From Clostridium sp. CAG:221 (lineage in GTDB: Bacteria > Bacillota > Clostridia > Clostridiales > Clostridiaceae), in assembly GCA_000435835.1 (NCBI GenBank), contig FR883404.1, positions 1 through 52,178 on the forward strand: a stretch of DNA of 52,178 nucleotides, read 5' to 3'. Positions 15,981 to 25,238 of the stretch are shown here, in pieces. Each line of letters begins with the position of its first letter. Position 1 is the first letter of the stretch. A program made the translations under genes and the position numbers. The notes under the pieces are model-generated. The model worked only from the letters and a program-made list of their open reading frames with translations. It had not been told where the DNA came from and did no database searches.

Positions 15981-16102
15981 TTATATAAAAACAAAAAAAT
16001 GATGATTTTAGAAGATTATTAGTGAAATGTAAAGAAGAATATTTCTTTAATTCATTACTGATAATTGGTAATTCATCATTTCATAAACTGGAGGTAATTT
16101 AC

Positions 16103-18751
16103 ATGAAATTCATGGGAGCAAATGAATTAAGAGACACATTTACAAGTTTCTTTGAACAAAAAGGTCACTTAAAGATGGAAAGTTTTCCACTAGTGCCTAA
16201 AAATGATAATAGTTTATTATTAATAAATGCAGGTATGGCACCATTAAAGCCATATTTCACAGGTTTACAAAAACCACCAAGAACTAGAGTTACTACATGC
16301 CAAAAGTGTATAAGAACAGGTGATATTGAAAATGTAGGTAAGACTTCAAGACATGGTACATTCTTCGAAATGTTAGGTAACTTCTCATTTGGAGATTATT
16401 TTAAAAATGATATAATTCCATGGTCATGGGAATTTGTAACAGAAGTATTAAAACTTCCTAAAGAAAAATTATATGTAACTATATATTTAGAAGATGATGA
16501 AGCATATGATATATGGACTTCTAAAACTGATATAGATCCAAATAGAATATTTAGATTAGGTAAAGATGATAACTTCTGGGAAGTTGGAACAGTTGGTCCA
16601 TGTGGTCCATGTACTGAAATACATTTTGATAGAGGAGAAGGTTTAGCTCCAGTTACTAATGTTGATGAGTTTGTTGCTGCATCTGATGCTGATAGAATAG
16701 TTGAGTTCTGGAACTTAGTATTTATACAATTCAACAAAGAAGAAGATGGAAGCTATAGTCCATTAAAGAACAAAAATATAGATACAGGTATGGGATTAGA
16801 AAGAATTGCAACTATAATGCAAGGTGTTGATAACATATTTGAAATAGATACAGTTAAGAACATATTAAATAAGGTATCAAGTCTTTCTGGTGTTGAATAC
16901 GGAAAAGATAGCAACTCAGATATTTCATTAAGAATAGTAACAGACCATGTTAAAGCTGTAACTATGCTAATATCTGATGGAGTACAACCAAGTAATGAAG
17001 GAAGAGGATATGTTTTAAGAAGACTTCTAAGAAGAGCTGCAAGACATGGAAGATTACTTGGAATAAAAGGATTATTCTTAAAGGAAGTTGTTGATGCTGT
17101 TGTTGAAAACTATGGTGGAAACTATCCTGTATTAGTTGAAAATAAAGATTACATCACTAAGATAATCACTTTAGAAGAAGAAAGATTCAATGAAACTATA
17201 GACAGTGGAATGAACATATTAAATGGTTATATTGAAGAATTAGAGGCAGAAAAATCAAAAGTATTATCTGGTGAAAAAGCATTTAAATTATATGACACAT
17301 ATGGGTTCCCTATTGAATTAACAGAAGAAATCCTAGAAGAAAAGGGAATGTCTGTTGATAATGACGAATTCAAAAAAGAAATGGAAGCTCAAAGAGAAAG
17401 AGCAAGAAGTGCAAGAGGAGAAACTTCTTATATGGGAAGTGAAGAAACTCCAATCAATAAAATAAAGGCAGATGTTGAAACAGAGTTTGTAGGATATGGT
17501 TCTACTGAAGGAAAAGGTAATATACTAGTACTTGCAACAGATGATGCTTTTGTAGATGAATTAAAATCAGGAGACAAAGGTTATATAGTAATTGATAAGA
17601 CTGTATTCTATCCTGAAATGGGTGGACAAATCGGTGATAAGGGTATAATTGAAGGAAGAAATGGTAAAGCTTATGTTGTAAACACAAAGAAAAATGTTTC
17701 TGGAAAGATTATTCACTATGTTGAAGTTAAAGAAGGAAGCTTTAGTGCAAGTGAAGAAGTTAATTTATTTGTTGAAAAACAAAGAAGAAGCTTTATAGCT
17801 AAGAATCATACGGCAACACATATGTTACAAGCTGCTTTAAAAGAAATAGTAGGTTCACATGTTCATCAATCAGGTTCATATGTAGATAATGAAAGATTAA
17901 GATTTGACTTTACTCACTTCCAAGCTTTAAGTTCTGAAGAACTTCAAAAAGTTGAAGATTTAGTAAATGAAAAAATCATGGAAGTTGCAAATGTAGAAAC
18001 TAATCTTATGACTATTGAAGAAGCTAAGCAAAGTGGAGCAACAGCTTTATTTGATGAAAAGTATGGTGATAAGGTAAGAGTTGTAGCAGCAGGGGAATTC
18101 TCAAAAGAACTTTGTGGTGGAACTCACGTTTCAAATGTAGGAGAAATAGGATTATTCAAGATTGTAGCTGAAACAGGAGTTGCTGCTGGTATAAGAAGAA
18201 TTGAAGCTGTAACAGGAATACAAGCTATCAAATTTATGGAAGATAAGCAAAGGCTTTTAAGAGAAGCTTGTGCTGGATTAAAATGTACAGAAAAAGACAT
18301 ATTAAAGAAAATTTCATCACAAAATGCTGAATTAAAGGAAAAAGATAAAGAAATAGCAGAACTTAAATCAAAATTAACTTCAGGAGCTGAAGATGATATC
18401 TTAAATTCTGCAAAAGATATAAATGGTGTAAAAACTGTAGCGTATGCTTTAGAAGATGTTGATGGAAATGCACTAAGAGATTTAGCAGATAAGATTAGAA
18501 ATAAGATGGGAAGCGGTGTAGTGGTACTTGTAAGCAAGATGAACGATAAAGTAAATCTTGTGGCAATGTCAACTAAGGATGTCCTTGATAAAGGTGTTCA
18601 CTGTGGAAAAATTATTAAAGAAGTTGCAGCTGTAGTAGGCGGTGGCGGAGGAGGAAGACCAGATATGGCGCAAGCTGGTGGTAAGAATCCGGAAAAAATT
18701 AATGAAGCTGTAGAAAATGCATATGAAATAATAGAAAAATTAGTTAAGTAG
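16103..18751 (+). CDS. alaS: Alanyl-tRNA synthetase
   Basis: The ATG at 16103 is 8 nt after GGAGG and gives 882 residues, the usual length; a longer in-frame extension upstream runs into the leader and is rejected. Class II catalytic domain first (NAGMAPLKPYF, R-x-x-RHGTFFEMLGNFSFGDYF), then the editing domain with its zinc ligands HTATH (569-573) and CGGTH (671-675), and the C-terminal DHHA1-like domain with GGGGGGRPDMAQAGG. It charges tRNA-Ala and clears mischarged Ser/Gly. It is controlled by the T-box ahead of it. Confidence 0.97.
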   Translation: MKFMGANELRDTFTSFFEQKGHLKMESFPLVPKNDNSLLLINAGMAPLKPYFTGLQKPPRTRVTTCQKCIRTGDIENVGKTSRHGTFFEMLGNFSFGDYFKNDIIPWSWEFVTEVLKLPKEKLYVTIYLEDDEAYDIWTSKTDIDPNRIFRLGKDDNFWEVGTVGPCGPCTEIHFDRGEGLAPVTNVDEFVAASDADRIVEFWNLVFIQFNKEEDGSYSPLKNKNIDTGMGLERIATIMQGVDNIFEIDTVKNILNKVSSLSGVEYGKDSNSDISLRIVTDHVKAVTMLISDGVQPSNEGRGYVLRRLLRRAARHGRLLGIKGLFLKEVVDAVVENYGGNYPVLVENKDYITKIITLEEERFNETIDSGMNILNGYIEELEAEKSKVLSGEKAFKLYDTYGFPIELTEEILEEKGMSVDNDEFKKEMEAQRERARSARGETSYMGSEETPINKIKADVETEFVGYGSTEGKGNILVLATDDAFVDELKSGDKGYIVIDKTVFYPEMGGQIGDKGIIEGRNGKAYVVNTKKNVSGKIIHYVEVKEGSFSASEEVNLFVEKQRRSFIAKNHTATHMLQAALKEIVGSHVHQSGSYVDNERLRFDFTHFQALSSEELQKVEDLVNEKIMEVANVETNLMTIEEAKQSGATALFDEKYGDKVRVVAAGEFSKELCGGTHVSNVGEIGLFKIVAETGVAAGIRRIEAVTGIQAIKFMEDKQRLLREACAGLKCTEKDILKKISSQNAELKEKDKEIAELKSKLTSGAEDDILNSAKDINGVKTVAYALEDVDGNALRDLADKIRNKMGSGVVVLVSKMNDKVNLVAMSTKDVLDKGVHCGKIIKEVAAVVGGGGGGRPDMAQAGGKNPEKINEAVENAYEIIEKLVK

Positions 18752-18847
18752 TATACATTTGCAGGAAAATAGGTTATAATTATTATAAGATAAGTGAATA
18801 CAAAATATAATAAATGTTGATAATTAAGTATAGGTATTAAACTTCGT

Positions 18848-18878
18848 AAGGGGGTGAGCTGCTTTAGCAGCAAAGAAT
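18848..18878 (+). promoter_or_regulatory. Ribosome site of ireB with a looped-out spacer
   Basis: A strong AAGGGGGTGA (18848-18857) lies 21 nt from the ATG at 18879, which is too far. Between them is GCTGC-TTTA-GCAGC (18858-18871), a 5-bp hairpin. If it folds, the effective spacing becomes about 7-8 nt. No in-frame ATG/GTG/TTG is closer; the codon in the place where a TTG would fit is TTA. Confidence 0.6.
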
Positions 18879-19136
18879 ATGGATAATAACATTGATAAAA
18901 CTATGCAGTTCGACTTGAATGTTAATAAAGAGGATATGACAAAAGCCATCTTAAATGATGTATATAATGCATTAAAGGAGAAAGGATATAATCCTATAAA
19001 TCAATTAGTAGGTTATCTAATTTCCGGAGATCCTTCTTACATTACTAGTTATAACGGAGCAAGAGCTTTATTAAGAAAGCTTGAGAGAGATGAAATTATT
19101 GAAGAAGTAATAAAATCTTATTTAGAGATAAAGTAG
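18879..19136 (+). CDS. ireB: IreB family regulatory phosphoprotein (UPF0297/YrzL)
   Basis: 85 residues. The family core is intact: a phosphorylatable Thr in D-K-T-M-Q-F, then NDVYNALKEKGYNPINQLVGYLISGDPSYITSYNGARALLRKLERDEI. In Enterococcus IreB is a substrate of the PASTA kinase IreK and lowers cephalosporin tolerance. It always sits next to ruvX and the DUF1292 gene in Firmicutes, as here. The start is discussed under the ribosome-site entry. Confidence 0.93.
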   Translation: MDNNIDKTMQFDLNVNKEDMTKAILNDVYNALKEKGYNPINQLVGYLISGDPSYITSYNGARALLRKLERDEIIEEVIKSYLEIK

Positions 19137-19165
19137 AAAAGTGCCCGTATTTATCGGGCACTTTT
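19137..19165 (+). terminator. Terminator-like hairpin between ireB and ruvX
   Basis: AAAAGTGCCCG pairs perfectly with CGGGCACTTTT around a TATTTAT loop. The tail is only AGTTT, and the AAGGAG of ruvX starts at 19171. It is probably a partial terminator or a processing/stability hairpin that lowers ruvX expression relative to ireB. Confidence 0.65.
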
Positions 19166-19182
19166 AGTTTAAGGAGTACCAT

Positions 19183-19602
19183 ATGAGAATATTAGGATTA
19201 GATGTAGGATCTAAGACAATAGGAGTAGCAATAAGCGATCCTTTAGGATGGACTGCTCAAGGTATAGATACCATAAGAAGAAAGAATAAAGAGCAGGATA
19301 TAGAGTTGGTCCACAAGATATGCAAGGATTATGGTGTTGAAACTATAGTTATAGGATTGCCTAAAAATATGAATGGAACTATAGGTGAATCAGGAGAGAG
19401 AGTTTTAGCATTAGCGGAACTTATCAAGGAAAAGACTAATCTGCCTATAGAAATGTGGGATGAAAGATTAACTACTGTTGCAGCACATAGAGCTATGCTT
19501 GAAGCAGATCTTTCAAGAGGAAAGAGAAAGAAAATTGTTGATAAGGTAGCAGCAACTTATATATTGCAAGGATATCTTGATAAATTAAGACTAAGTAAAT
19601 AA
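19183..19602 (+). CDS. ruvX: RuvX/YqgF Holliday-junction resolvase / pre-16S nuclease
   Basis: 139 residues, ATG 6 nt after AAGGAG. RNase H-like fold with the acidic residues in place: GLDVGSKTIGVAISD (first Asp at residue 6), IGLPKNMNG, MWDERLTT and the C-terminal D(K)VAA-T-Y-I-LQ helix. The family is implicated in 16S rRNA 5'-end processing and in recombination. It belongs to the ireB-ruvX-DUF1292-fur row. Confidence 0.95.
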   Translation: MRILGLDVGSKTIGVAISDPLGWTAQGIDTIRRKNKEQDIELVHKICKDYGVETIVIGLPKNMNGTIGESGERVLALAELIKEKTNLPIEMWDERLTTVAAHRAMLEADLSRGKRKKIVDKVAATYILQGYLDKLRLSK

Positions 19603-19636
19603 TGTTATATAATATAAAATCTAAGGAGAATTCAAA

Positions 19637-19912
19637 ATGAAAAAAGACGATAAAGTTATTAAATTATTTGATGAAGAAGGAAATGAAGTAAAATTTAACG
19701 TAGTAGCTTTCTTTGATATAGTAAATCCAGAAACAGATGAAAAAAATGAATATGTAATTGTTTATGAAGATGGATATAGTGAAGATGATGCATTTGCATT
19801 AAAAGTTATTAATGGAGAAGATGGAGAAGAGTTATTAGAAGCAATAGATAATGAAGTAGAGTTAGCAGCTGTACAAGAAGCTTATAACACTATTTTCATA
19901 GATGAAGAATAA
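19637..19912 (+). CDS. DUF1292 (YrzB-type) acidic protein
   Basis: 91 residues, very acidic. The DUF1292 pattern is visible: I-x-L-F-D-E-E-G-N-E-V-K-F, F-D-I (D/E-rich), E-Y-V-I-V-Y-E-D and the C-terminal E-x-V-Q-E-A-Y-N-T-I-F. Function unknown; it nearly always follows ireB and ruvX in Firmicutes. Ribosome site AAGGAG. Confidence 0.9.
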   Translation: MKKDDKVIKLFDEEGNEVKFNVVAFFDIVNPETDEKNEYVIVYEDGYSEDDAFALKVINGEDGEELLEAIDNEVELAAVQEAYNTIFIDEE

Positions 19913-19935
19913 TTAAAATAGAAAGAGGTGTTAGT

Positions 19936-20394
19936 GTGAGTGCTGTAAATATTGATATAGAAGCATTAAAAGAAAGTTTAAAGCAAAAAGGTTATAAGTT
20001 AACGCCTCAAAGAAGATCAATTTTAGATATCATAATTGAAAAAGAAGGAATGCATTTAACAGTTGAAGAAATATATGACGAAGTTAAGAAAGTGTGTCCA
20101 GAAATTGGTTTAGCAACAGTATATAGAACTGTTCTATTATTTGAGGAGCTAAATGTTATTTACAAATTAGATTTAAATGATGGATGTAGTAGATATGAAT
20201 TAGTACATGAAGATGAAGAACATAGGCATCATCATTTAATATGTAATGACTGTAAAAAAGTTATTGAAGTGCAAGACGATCTTCTAGAGGAATTGGAAGA
20301 AAGAATTCGAAATACCTATGGCTTTGACATATTAGATCACAGTGTGAAATTTTTTGGAATATGTTCTGAATGTAAAAATAAAAAAGAAAAGTAA
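19936..20394 (+). CDS. fur: Fur family metal/peroxide-responsive repressor
   Basis: 152 residues from GTG behind AAAGAGGTG. A winged-helix N-terminal domain (LTPQRRSILDII, then GLATVYRTVLLFEE as recognition helix) is followed by the dimer/metal domain with HEDEEHRHHHLICNDC and a second C-x2-C (CSEC) for structural zinc. The His-rich loop fits Fur-family regulators. From sequence alone I cannot decide between iron (Fur), zinc (Zur) and peroxide (PerR). The ireB-ruvX-fur-RNase J order is typical of clostridia. Confidence 0.9.
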   Translation: MSAVNIDIEALKESLKQKGYKLTPQRRSILDIIIEKEGMHLTVEEIYDEVKKVCPEIGLATVYRTVLLFEELNVIYKLDLNDGCSRYELVHEDEEHRHHHLICNDCKKVIEVQDDLLEELEERIRNTYGFDILDHSVKFFGICSECKNKKEK

Positions 20395-20396
20395 GA

Positions 20397-20437
20397 GAAA
20401 AGGTATAACTCAAAAGTGTTGAGAGAAACCCTTTTAT
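20397..20437 (+). other. Two-level hairpin between fur and RNase J gene
   Basis: AAAAGG pairs with CCTTTT around an inner CTCAA-AAGTG-TTGAG hairpin. There is a short T run but no clear poly-U, so it is at best a weak terminator. It lies 33 nt before the RNase J start and may form a leader structure. Confidence 0.4.
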
Positions 20438-20469
20438 ATACATATTAAAGAAGAAAAAGGAGGGGACAT

Positions 20470-22137
20470 ATGAAAGGAGAAAAAGCCAAGGTTAAGATTA
20501 TTCCATTAGGGGGACTTAATGAAATAGGAAAGAATATGACTGCTATTGAGTATAAAAATGATATAGTTATCATAGATTGTGGTTTGAAATTTCCAGATGA
20601 AGATATGTTTGGAATAGATGTTGTTATACCAGATATAACATATTTATTAAAGCATAGAGATAAGGTTTCAGGTATATTCTTAACTCATGGTCATGAAGAT
20701 CATATAGGTGCATTACCGTATGTTTTAAAACAACTTAATGTGCCGGTATATGGTACAAAATTAACTTTAGGAATTGTACAAAGTAAATTAAAGGAACATA
20801 ATTTATTAAGTGCAACTGAACTTATTACAGTAAAACCAAGAGATGTAGTAAGATTGAATTCTGTATCGGTAGAATTTATTAAAACTAACCATTCAATTGC
20901 AGATTCTGTTGCTATAGCAGTTCATACACCACTAGGTGCTGTTCTGCATACAGGAGATTTTAAGGTGGATTATACACCAATTGATGGAGAGCCAATGGAT
21001 TTTGCAAGATTTGCAGAGTTAGGAAAAAAGGGAGTATTATTAATGATGGCTGATTCTACAAATGTAGAAAGGCCAGGATATACTATGTCTGAAAAAATAG
21101 TTGGTGAAAGCCTTTGTCGTATTTTTGGTAAGAGCAAAGGTAGAATTATAGTTGCAACATTTGCATCTAATATTCATAGAATACAACAAATAATTGATGC
21201 TGCTGCTATGTATGGAAGAAAGGTAGCTGTATCAGGCAGAAGTATGGAAAATATAGTACAAGTAGCTATTGAACTTGGCTATATTAAGATAGAAAAAGAA
21301 AACTTAGTAAGTATTGATCAAATCAATAAGTACAATAATGATCAGATAGTTATCATTACAACAGGAAGCCAAGGGGAGCCAATGTCAGCACTGGCAAGAA
21401 TGGCTACTTCTGAGCATAGAAAAGTAAATATAGTTCCAGGAGATACAATTATTATTTCAGCTACTCCTATTCCAGGAAATGAAAAATTAGTATCTAGAGT
21501 TGTTGACCAGTTATTTAAGAAAGGTGCCGAAGTTGTTTATGGATCTTCAGAAGCAGTGCATGTATCAGGGCATGCTTGTCAAGAAGAATTAAAATTAATG
21601 CAAACTTTAGTTAAGCCTAAGTATTTCATTCCAGTTCATGGAGAATATAGACATCTTAAACAACATGGTGAATTAGCCAATAGTATTGGAGTTCCAAAAT
21701 CAAATATATTAATACCTGAAATTGGTGATGTAATTGAAGTTACAAGAAACAGCATTAAGAAGAGTGGTACTGTAATTTCAGGGCAAATATTTGTTGATGG
21801 TCTTGGTGTTGGCGATGTTGGAAATATAGTTATCAGAGATAGAAAACATTTATCTCAAGATGGTATATTGACAGTGGTTGTTACATTATCAAAAGAAAAT
21901 AAAGCTATAATTGCAGGTCCAGACATTATTTCAAGAGGATTTGTATATGTAAGAGAATCTGAAAAATTAATGGATGAAGCAAGAGATATAGTTAGAGATG
22001 TATTCACTAAATGTGAAGAGCGAAAAATAACTGACTGGTCTACTTTAAAATCAACAGTTAGGGATGAACTTAAATCGTTCCTGTATGAAAAAACTAAGAG
22101 AAAACCTATGATTTTACCAATAATCATGGAAATTTAA
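20470..22137 (+). CDS. rnjA: Ribonuclease J
   Basis: 555 residues, the usual length, behind AAGGAGGGG. It is a metallo-beta-lactamase/beta-CASP nuclease with the zinc motif THGHEDHIGALPY, HTGDFKVD, the beta-CASP segment (ATFASNIHRIQQI) and VHVSGHACQEE. The C-terminal domain is complete. RNase J has 5'-3' exo- and endonuclease activity and drives mRNA turnover and rRNA maturation. It is the only copy in the window; a second paralogue may exist elsewhere. Confidence 0.95.
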   Translation: MKGEKAKVKIIPLGGLNEIGKNMTAIEYKNDIVIIDCGLKFPDEDMFGIDVVIPDITYLLKHRDKVSGIFLTHGHEDHIGALPYVLKQLNVPVYGTKLTLGIVQSKLKEHNLLSATELITVKPRDVVRLNSVSVEFIKTNHSIADSVAIAVHTPLGAVLHTGDFKVDYTPIDGEPMDFARFAELGKKGVLLMMADSTNVERPGYTMSEKIVGESLCRIFGKSKGRIIVATFASNIHRIQQIIDAAAMYGRKVAVSGRSMENIVQVAIELGYIKIEKENLVSIDQINKYNNDQIVIITTGSQGEPMSALARMATSEHRKVNIVPGDTIIISATPIPGNEKLVSRVVDQLFKKGAEVVYGSSEAVHVSGHACQEELKLMQTLVKPKYFIPVHGEYRHLKQHGELANSIGVPKSNILIPEIGDVIEVTRNSIKKSGTVISGQIFVDGLGVGDVGNIVIRDRKHLSQDGILTVVVTLSKENKAIIAGPDIISRGFVYVRESEKLMDEARDIVRDVFTKCEERKITDWSTLKSTVRDELKSFLYEKTKRKPMILPIIMEI

Positions 22138-22144
22138 CACTTAG

Positions 22145-22173
22145 TTGACAAGAATACTATATGATAGTAAAAT
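22145..22173 (+). promoter_or_regulatory. Sigma-A promoter ahead of typA
   Basis: TTGACA (22145-22150), a 17-nt spacer and TAAAAT (22168-22173), 7 nt after the RNase J stop. Transcription would start at about 22180, just before the hairpin at 22188. Confidence 0.65.
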
Positions 22174-22187
22174 GTCTAAGAGATTTT

Positions 22188-22220
22188 AAATTGGGTACTT
22201 GTGTATCCAATTTTATTTTT
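22188..22220 (+). terminator. Intrinsic terminator or attenuator in the typA leader
   Basis: AAATTGGGTAC and GTATCCAATTT form an 11-bp stem with one G-T pair and a TTGT loop, followed by TTTTATTTTT. It ends the RNase J unit, but it also lies downstream of the typA promoter and so would stop that transcript after about 40 nt. Confidence 0.75.
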
Positions 22221-22290
22221 GGGTAAAATATTTATAGGTTTACATAGTAAGAATCAAATTATTCATTTAAAATTAATTGGAGGAAAATAA

Positions 22291-24117
22291 ATGGAATTAG
22301 TTACGAGAAATGATATTAGAAATATAGCGATAATAGCCCACGTTGACCATGGTAAAACTACATTAGTTGATGCCATGTTTAAGGCAAGCCATGTTTTTAG
22401 AACAAATGAAAAGATGGATGAGAGAGTAATGGACTCTAACGACTTAGAAAAGGAAAGAGGGATAACTATCCTTTCTAAAAATACAGCTGTTATGTACAAC
22501 GATATAAAGATTAATATTGTTGATACACCAGGACATGCTGATTTCGGTGGAGAAGTTGAACGTGTACTTAAGATGGTTGACTCAGTTTTATTAGTAGTTG
22601 ACTCTTATGAAGGACCAATGCCTCAAACAAAGTTCGTTCTTAAAAAGGCATTAGAATTAAAATTAAAGCCAATCGTTGTAATTAACAAAATTGATAAACC
22701 AAATGCAAGACCAGAAAATGTTATTGATGAAGTGTTTGATCTATTCTTAGAATTAGGAGCAGATGATGAACAATTAGACTTCCCAATAATTTATGCATCA
22801 GCTAGAGAAGGATTTGCAAGATTCAATGTTGAAGATACTAACGAAGATATGGAACCACTATTCAAAACAATAGTAGACCATGTTGAACCACCAAAAGGTG
22901 AAATGGATGGGCCTTTCCAAATGTTAGTTACTACATTAGATAGCAGTGAATATGTTGGAAAGATAGCCATAGGTAAGATACATAGAGGTACAGTAAAGAA
23001 GAACCAAAATGTTGCCTTAGTAAGACAAGATGGAACTAAATCAAACTACAGAATTACAGCTGTATTCGGATATAATGGATTAAAGAGAGAAGAAGTTGAA
23101 GAAGCAGGACTTGGAGATATCATTGCTGTAAGTGGTGTTTTAGATGCTAACATAGGTGAAACTATTGCAGATGCTCAAAATCCAGAAGCTTTACCATTCG
23201 TAAAGATTGATGAGCCAACTCTTAGCATGAACTTCATGGTTAATGATTCACCATTCGCTGGTAAAGAAGGTGAGTTTGTAACTTCAAGACACTTAAGAGA
23301 TAGATTAATGAAAGAATTAGAAACTAACGTAAGTTTAAGAGTTAAAGAAATAACTCCAGATTGCTTCGAAGTTTCAGGAAGAGGGGAACTTCACTTATCA
23401 GTACTTATTGAAACAATGAGAAGAGAAGGATTTGAATTACAAGTTTCTAAACCATCTGTTATATTTAAAGAAGAAAATGGTAAGAAAGTTGAACCTATGG
23501 AACACTTAACAATTGATGTACCAGAAGAATTCATGGGAGCTGTAATGGAAAAAATGGGTCCTAGAAAAGGTGAAATGGTTAATATGACATCAGCTGTTAA
23601 TGGATATACAAGATTAGAATTTAGTATTCCAGCAAGAGGACTTATAGGATTTAGAAATGAATTCATGACTGATACAAAAGGTAATGGTATAATGAATCAC
23701 GTATTTGAAGGATATGCTCCATACAAAGGAGAAATTGATTCTAGAAGTAGAGGTTCAATAGTATCATTCGAACAAGGTGATGCAATTGCTTACGGATTAT
23801 TCAATGCACAAGAAAGAGGAAGATTATTCATAACTCCAGGAACTCCAGTATACCAAGGTATGGTTGTTGGTGAATGCTCAAGAGCAGAGGATTTAGATAT
23901 AAATGTTTGTAAAGGAAAGAAACTTACAAACACTAGAGCTTCTGGTTCAGATGATGCAGTTAAATTAGTTCCAGTTACTCCAATGACTCTAGAACAATCA
24001 ATAGAATTCATAGGAAATGATGAATTAGTTGAAGTAACTCCAGAAAGTATCAGAATAAGAAAGAGATACTTAGATGCTGCTGAAAGAAAGAGAATGATTA
24101 GTAGAGGAAAAAAATAA
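22291..24117 (+). CDS. typA: Ribosome-associated GTPase TypA/BipA
   Basis: 608 residues. G1 is AHVDHGKTTL near the N-terminus, G3 is DTPGHADFGGEVERV, and NKID gives guanine specificity. EF-G-like domains and the BipA-specific C-terminal domain follow (RGLIGFRNEFMTDTKGNGIMNH). It helps assembly of the 50S subunit, especially at low temperature or under stress. Ribosome site GGAGG. Confidence 0.96.
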   Translation: MELVTRNDIRNIAIIAHVDHGKTTLVDAMFKASHVFRTNEKMDERVMDSNDLEKERGITILSKNTAVMYNDIKINIVDTPGHADFGGEVERVLKMVDSVLLVVDSYEGPMPQTKFVLKKALELKLKPIVVINKIDKPNARPENVIDEVFDLFLELGADDEQLDFPIIYASAREGFARFNVEDTNEDMEPLFKTIVDHVEPPKGEMDGPFQMLVTTLDSSEYVGKIAIGKIHRGTVKKNQNVALVRQDGTKSNYRITAVFGYNGLKREEVEEAGLGDIIAVSGVLDANIGETIADAQNPEALPFVKIDEPTLSMNFMVNDSPFAGKEGEFVTSRHLRDRLMKELETNVSLRVKEITPDCFEVSGRGELHLSVLIETMRREGFELQVSKPSVIFKEENGKKVEPMEHLTIDVPEEFMGAVMEKMGPRKGEMVNMTSAVNGYTRLEFSIPARGLIGFRNEFMTDTKGNGIMNHVFEGYAPYKGEIDSRSRGSIVSFEQGDAIAYGLFNAQERGRLFITPGTPVYQGMVVGECSRAEDLDINVCKGKKLTNTRASGSDDAVKLVPVTPMTLEQSIEFIGNDELVEVTPESIRIRKRYLDAAERKRMISRGKK

Positions 24118-24162
24118 TATCGAAAATCATCTAAAAAACTTTTAAAATTCATCAATAAGGTT

Positions 24163-24193
24163 TATAATAGTGAATAGTCATACGGCTATTCAC
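24163..24193 (+). promoter_or_regulatory. TATAAT box followed by an 8-bp hairpin before mltG
   Basis: TATAAT (24163-24168) is followed at once by GTGAATAG...CTATTCAC (24170-24193). There is no T run, so it is not a good terminator for typA. The hairpin falls at the expected start of transcription, as an operator or 5'-end stabiliser. The -35 region is poor. Confidence 0.4.
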
Positions 24194-24215
24194 TAATTAT
24201 ATATAGGGGGTATTT

Positions 24216-25226
24216 ATGAAGAATAATAAAAAGATTGTTAACGTTACAACAATCATTGTAATAATGATAATCATAATTACTATTTGGCAATGTTTTAAGA
24301 TAGTAGATACACCGCTTAAAATAAAAGATGAAGAAATCATTGAAGTAGCTGAGGGCGATAGCTTTTATGGAGTTCTTAACAAATTATCAGAGGAAGATAA
24401 AATAAAAAACGAATTCTTAGTAAAATTGTATTTAAAGATACGTGGGATAAAGCCAGAGGTTTTAGCAGGTACATATAAATTAGATAAAAGTATGACATTA
24501 GATGAAATTATTACACTTTTATCTAATGATTCAACTATAGGTAAGATTTACATAACTATTCCAGAAGGATATACAATTGATGATATTGCAACGGAATTAG
24601 AAGAAAATAATATATGCAGCAGCGAAGATTTTATTAATTCAGTAAAGAATTACGATTTGCCTGCGTATGTAAGTAATAACCCTAACAAAAGATATAATTT
24701 AGAAGGATTTTTATTTCCAGATACATATAGTTTTAATGAAAATGAAAATGCAGATTTTGTAGTAAAAACAATGATTAATAGGTTTGAAGAAGTTTGGCAA
24801 GAACTTGTTCAAAGCCTTAATTTATCAATTGCAGATGATGAAATCGAAAAAATAGTTAATGTAGCTTCTATAATTGAAAAAGAAGCAGTAGTTGATAGTG
24901 AAAGAAGCTTAATTTCTTCGGTAATATATAACAGAATTGCAATAGAAATGCCTCTTCAAATAGATGCAACGGTGATATATTCATATGGATATCATATTGA
25001 AAAGATGTATGAAAAACATTTAGAGATTGATTCTCCATATAACACATACATGTATTATGGACTTCCTATAGGTCCTATTTCAAATCCAGGCAGAGCATCA
25101 TTAATGGCAGCTTTGAAACCGGAAAAAACTGATTATCTTTATTATCTTTTAGAAAGTGAGTATACACACTATTTTACTGATAATTATGATGATTTCCTTA
25201 GAAGGAAAGAAGAATTAGGATATTAA
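24216..25226 (+). CDS. mltG: Endolytic murein transglycosylase MltG
   Basis: 336 residues, start behind ATAGGGGG. One N-terminal membrane anchor (about 8-26), a LysM-like part, then the YceG/MltG domain with the catalytic Glu in VASIIEKEAVVDSERSLIS and the later PLQIDATVIYSYG and LPIGPISNPGRASLMAAL motifs. It cleaves nascent glycan strands in the membrane and sets their length. The order mltG-trmR-trhP-udk matches Bacillus yrrL-yrrM-yrrN/O-udk. Confidence 0.95.
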   Translation: MKNNKKIVNVTTIIVIMIIIITIWQCFKIVDTPLKIKDEEIIEVAEGDSFYGVLNKLSEEDKIKNEFLVKLYLKIRGIKPEVLAGTYKLDKSMTLDEIITLLSNDSTIGKIYITIPEGYTIDDIATELEENNICSSEDFINSVKNYDLPAYVSNNPNKRYNLEGFLFPDTYSFNENENADFVVKTMINRFEEVWQELVQSLNLSIADDEIEKIVNVASIIEKEAVVDSERSLISSVIYNRIAIEMPLQIDATVIYSYGYHIEKMYEKHLEIDSPYNTYMYYGLPIGPISNPGRASLMAALKPEKTDYLYYLLESEYTHYFTDNYDDFLRRKEELGY

Positions 25227-25238
25227 TGGAGGAATATG

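Noticed and set aside
18124..18537. 137-codon minus-strand frame opposite alaS
   Set aside because: Ser/Phe-rich shadow of the AlaS C-terminal domain, without a ribosome site.
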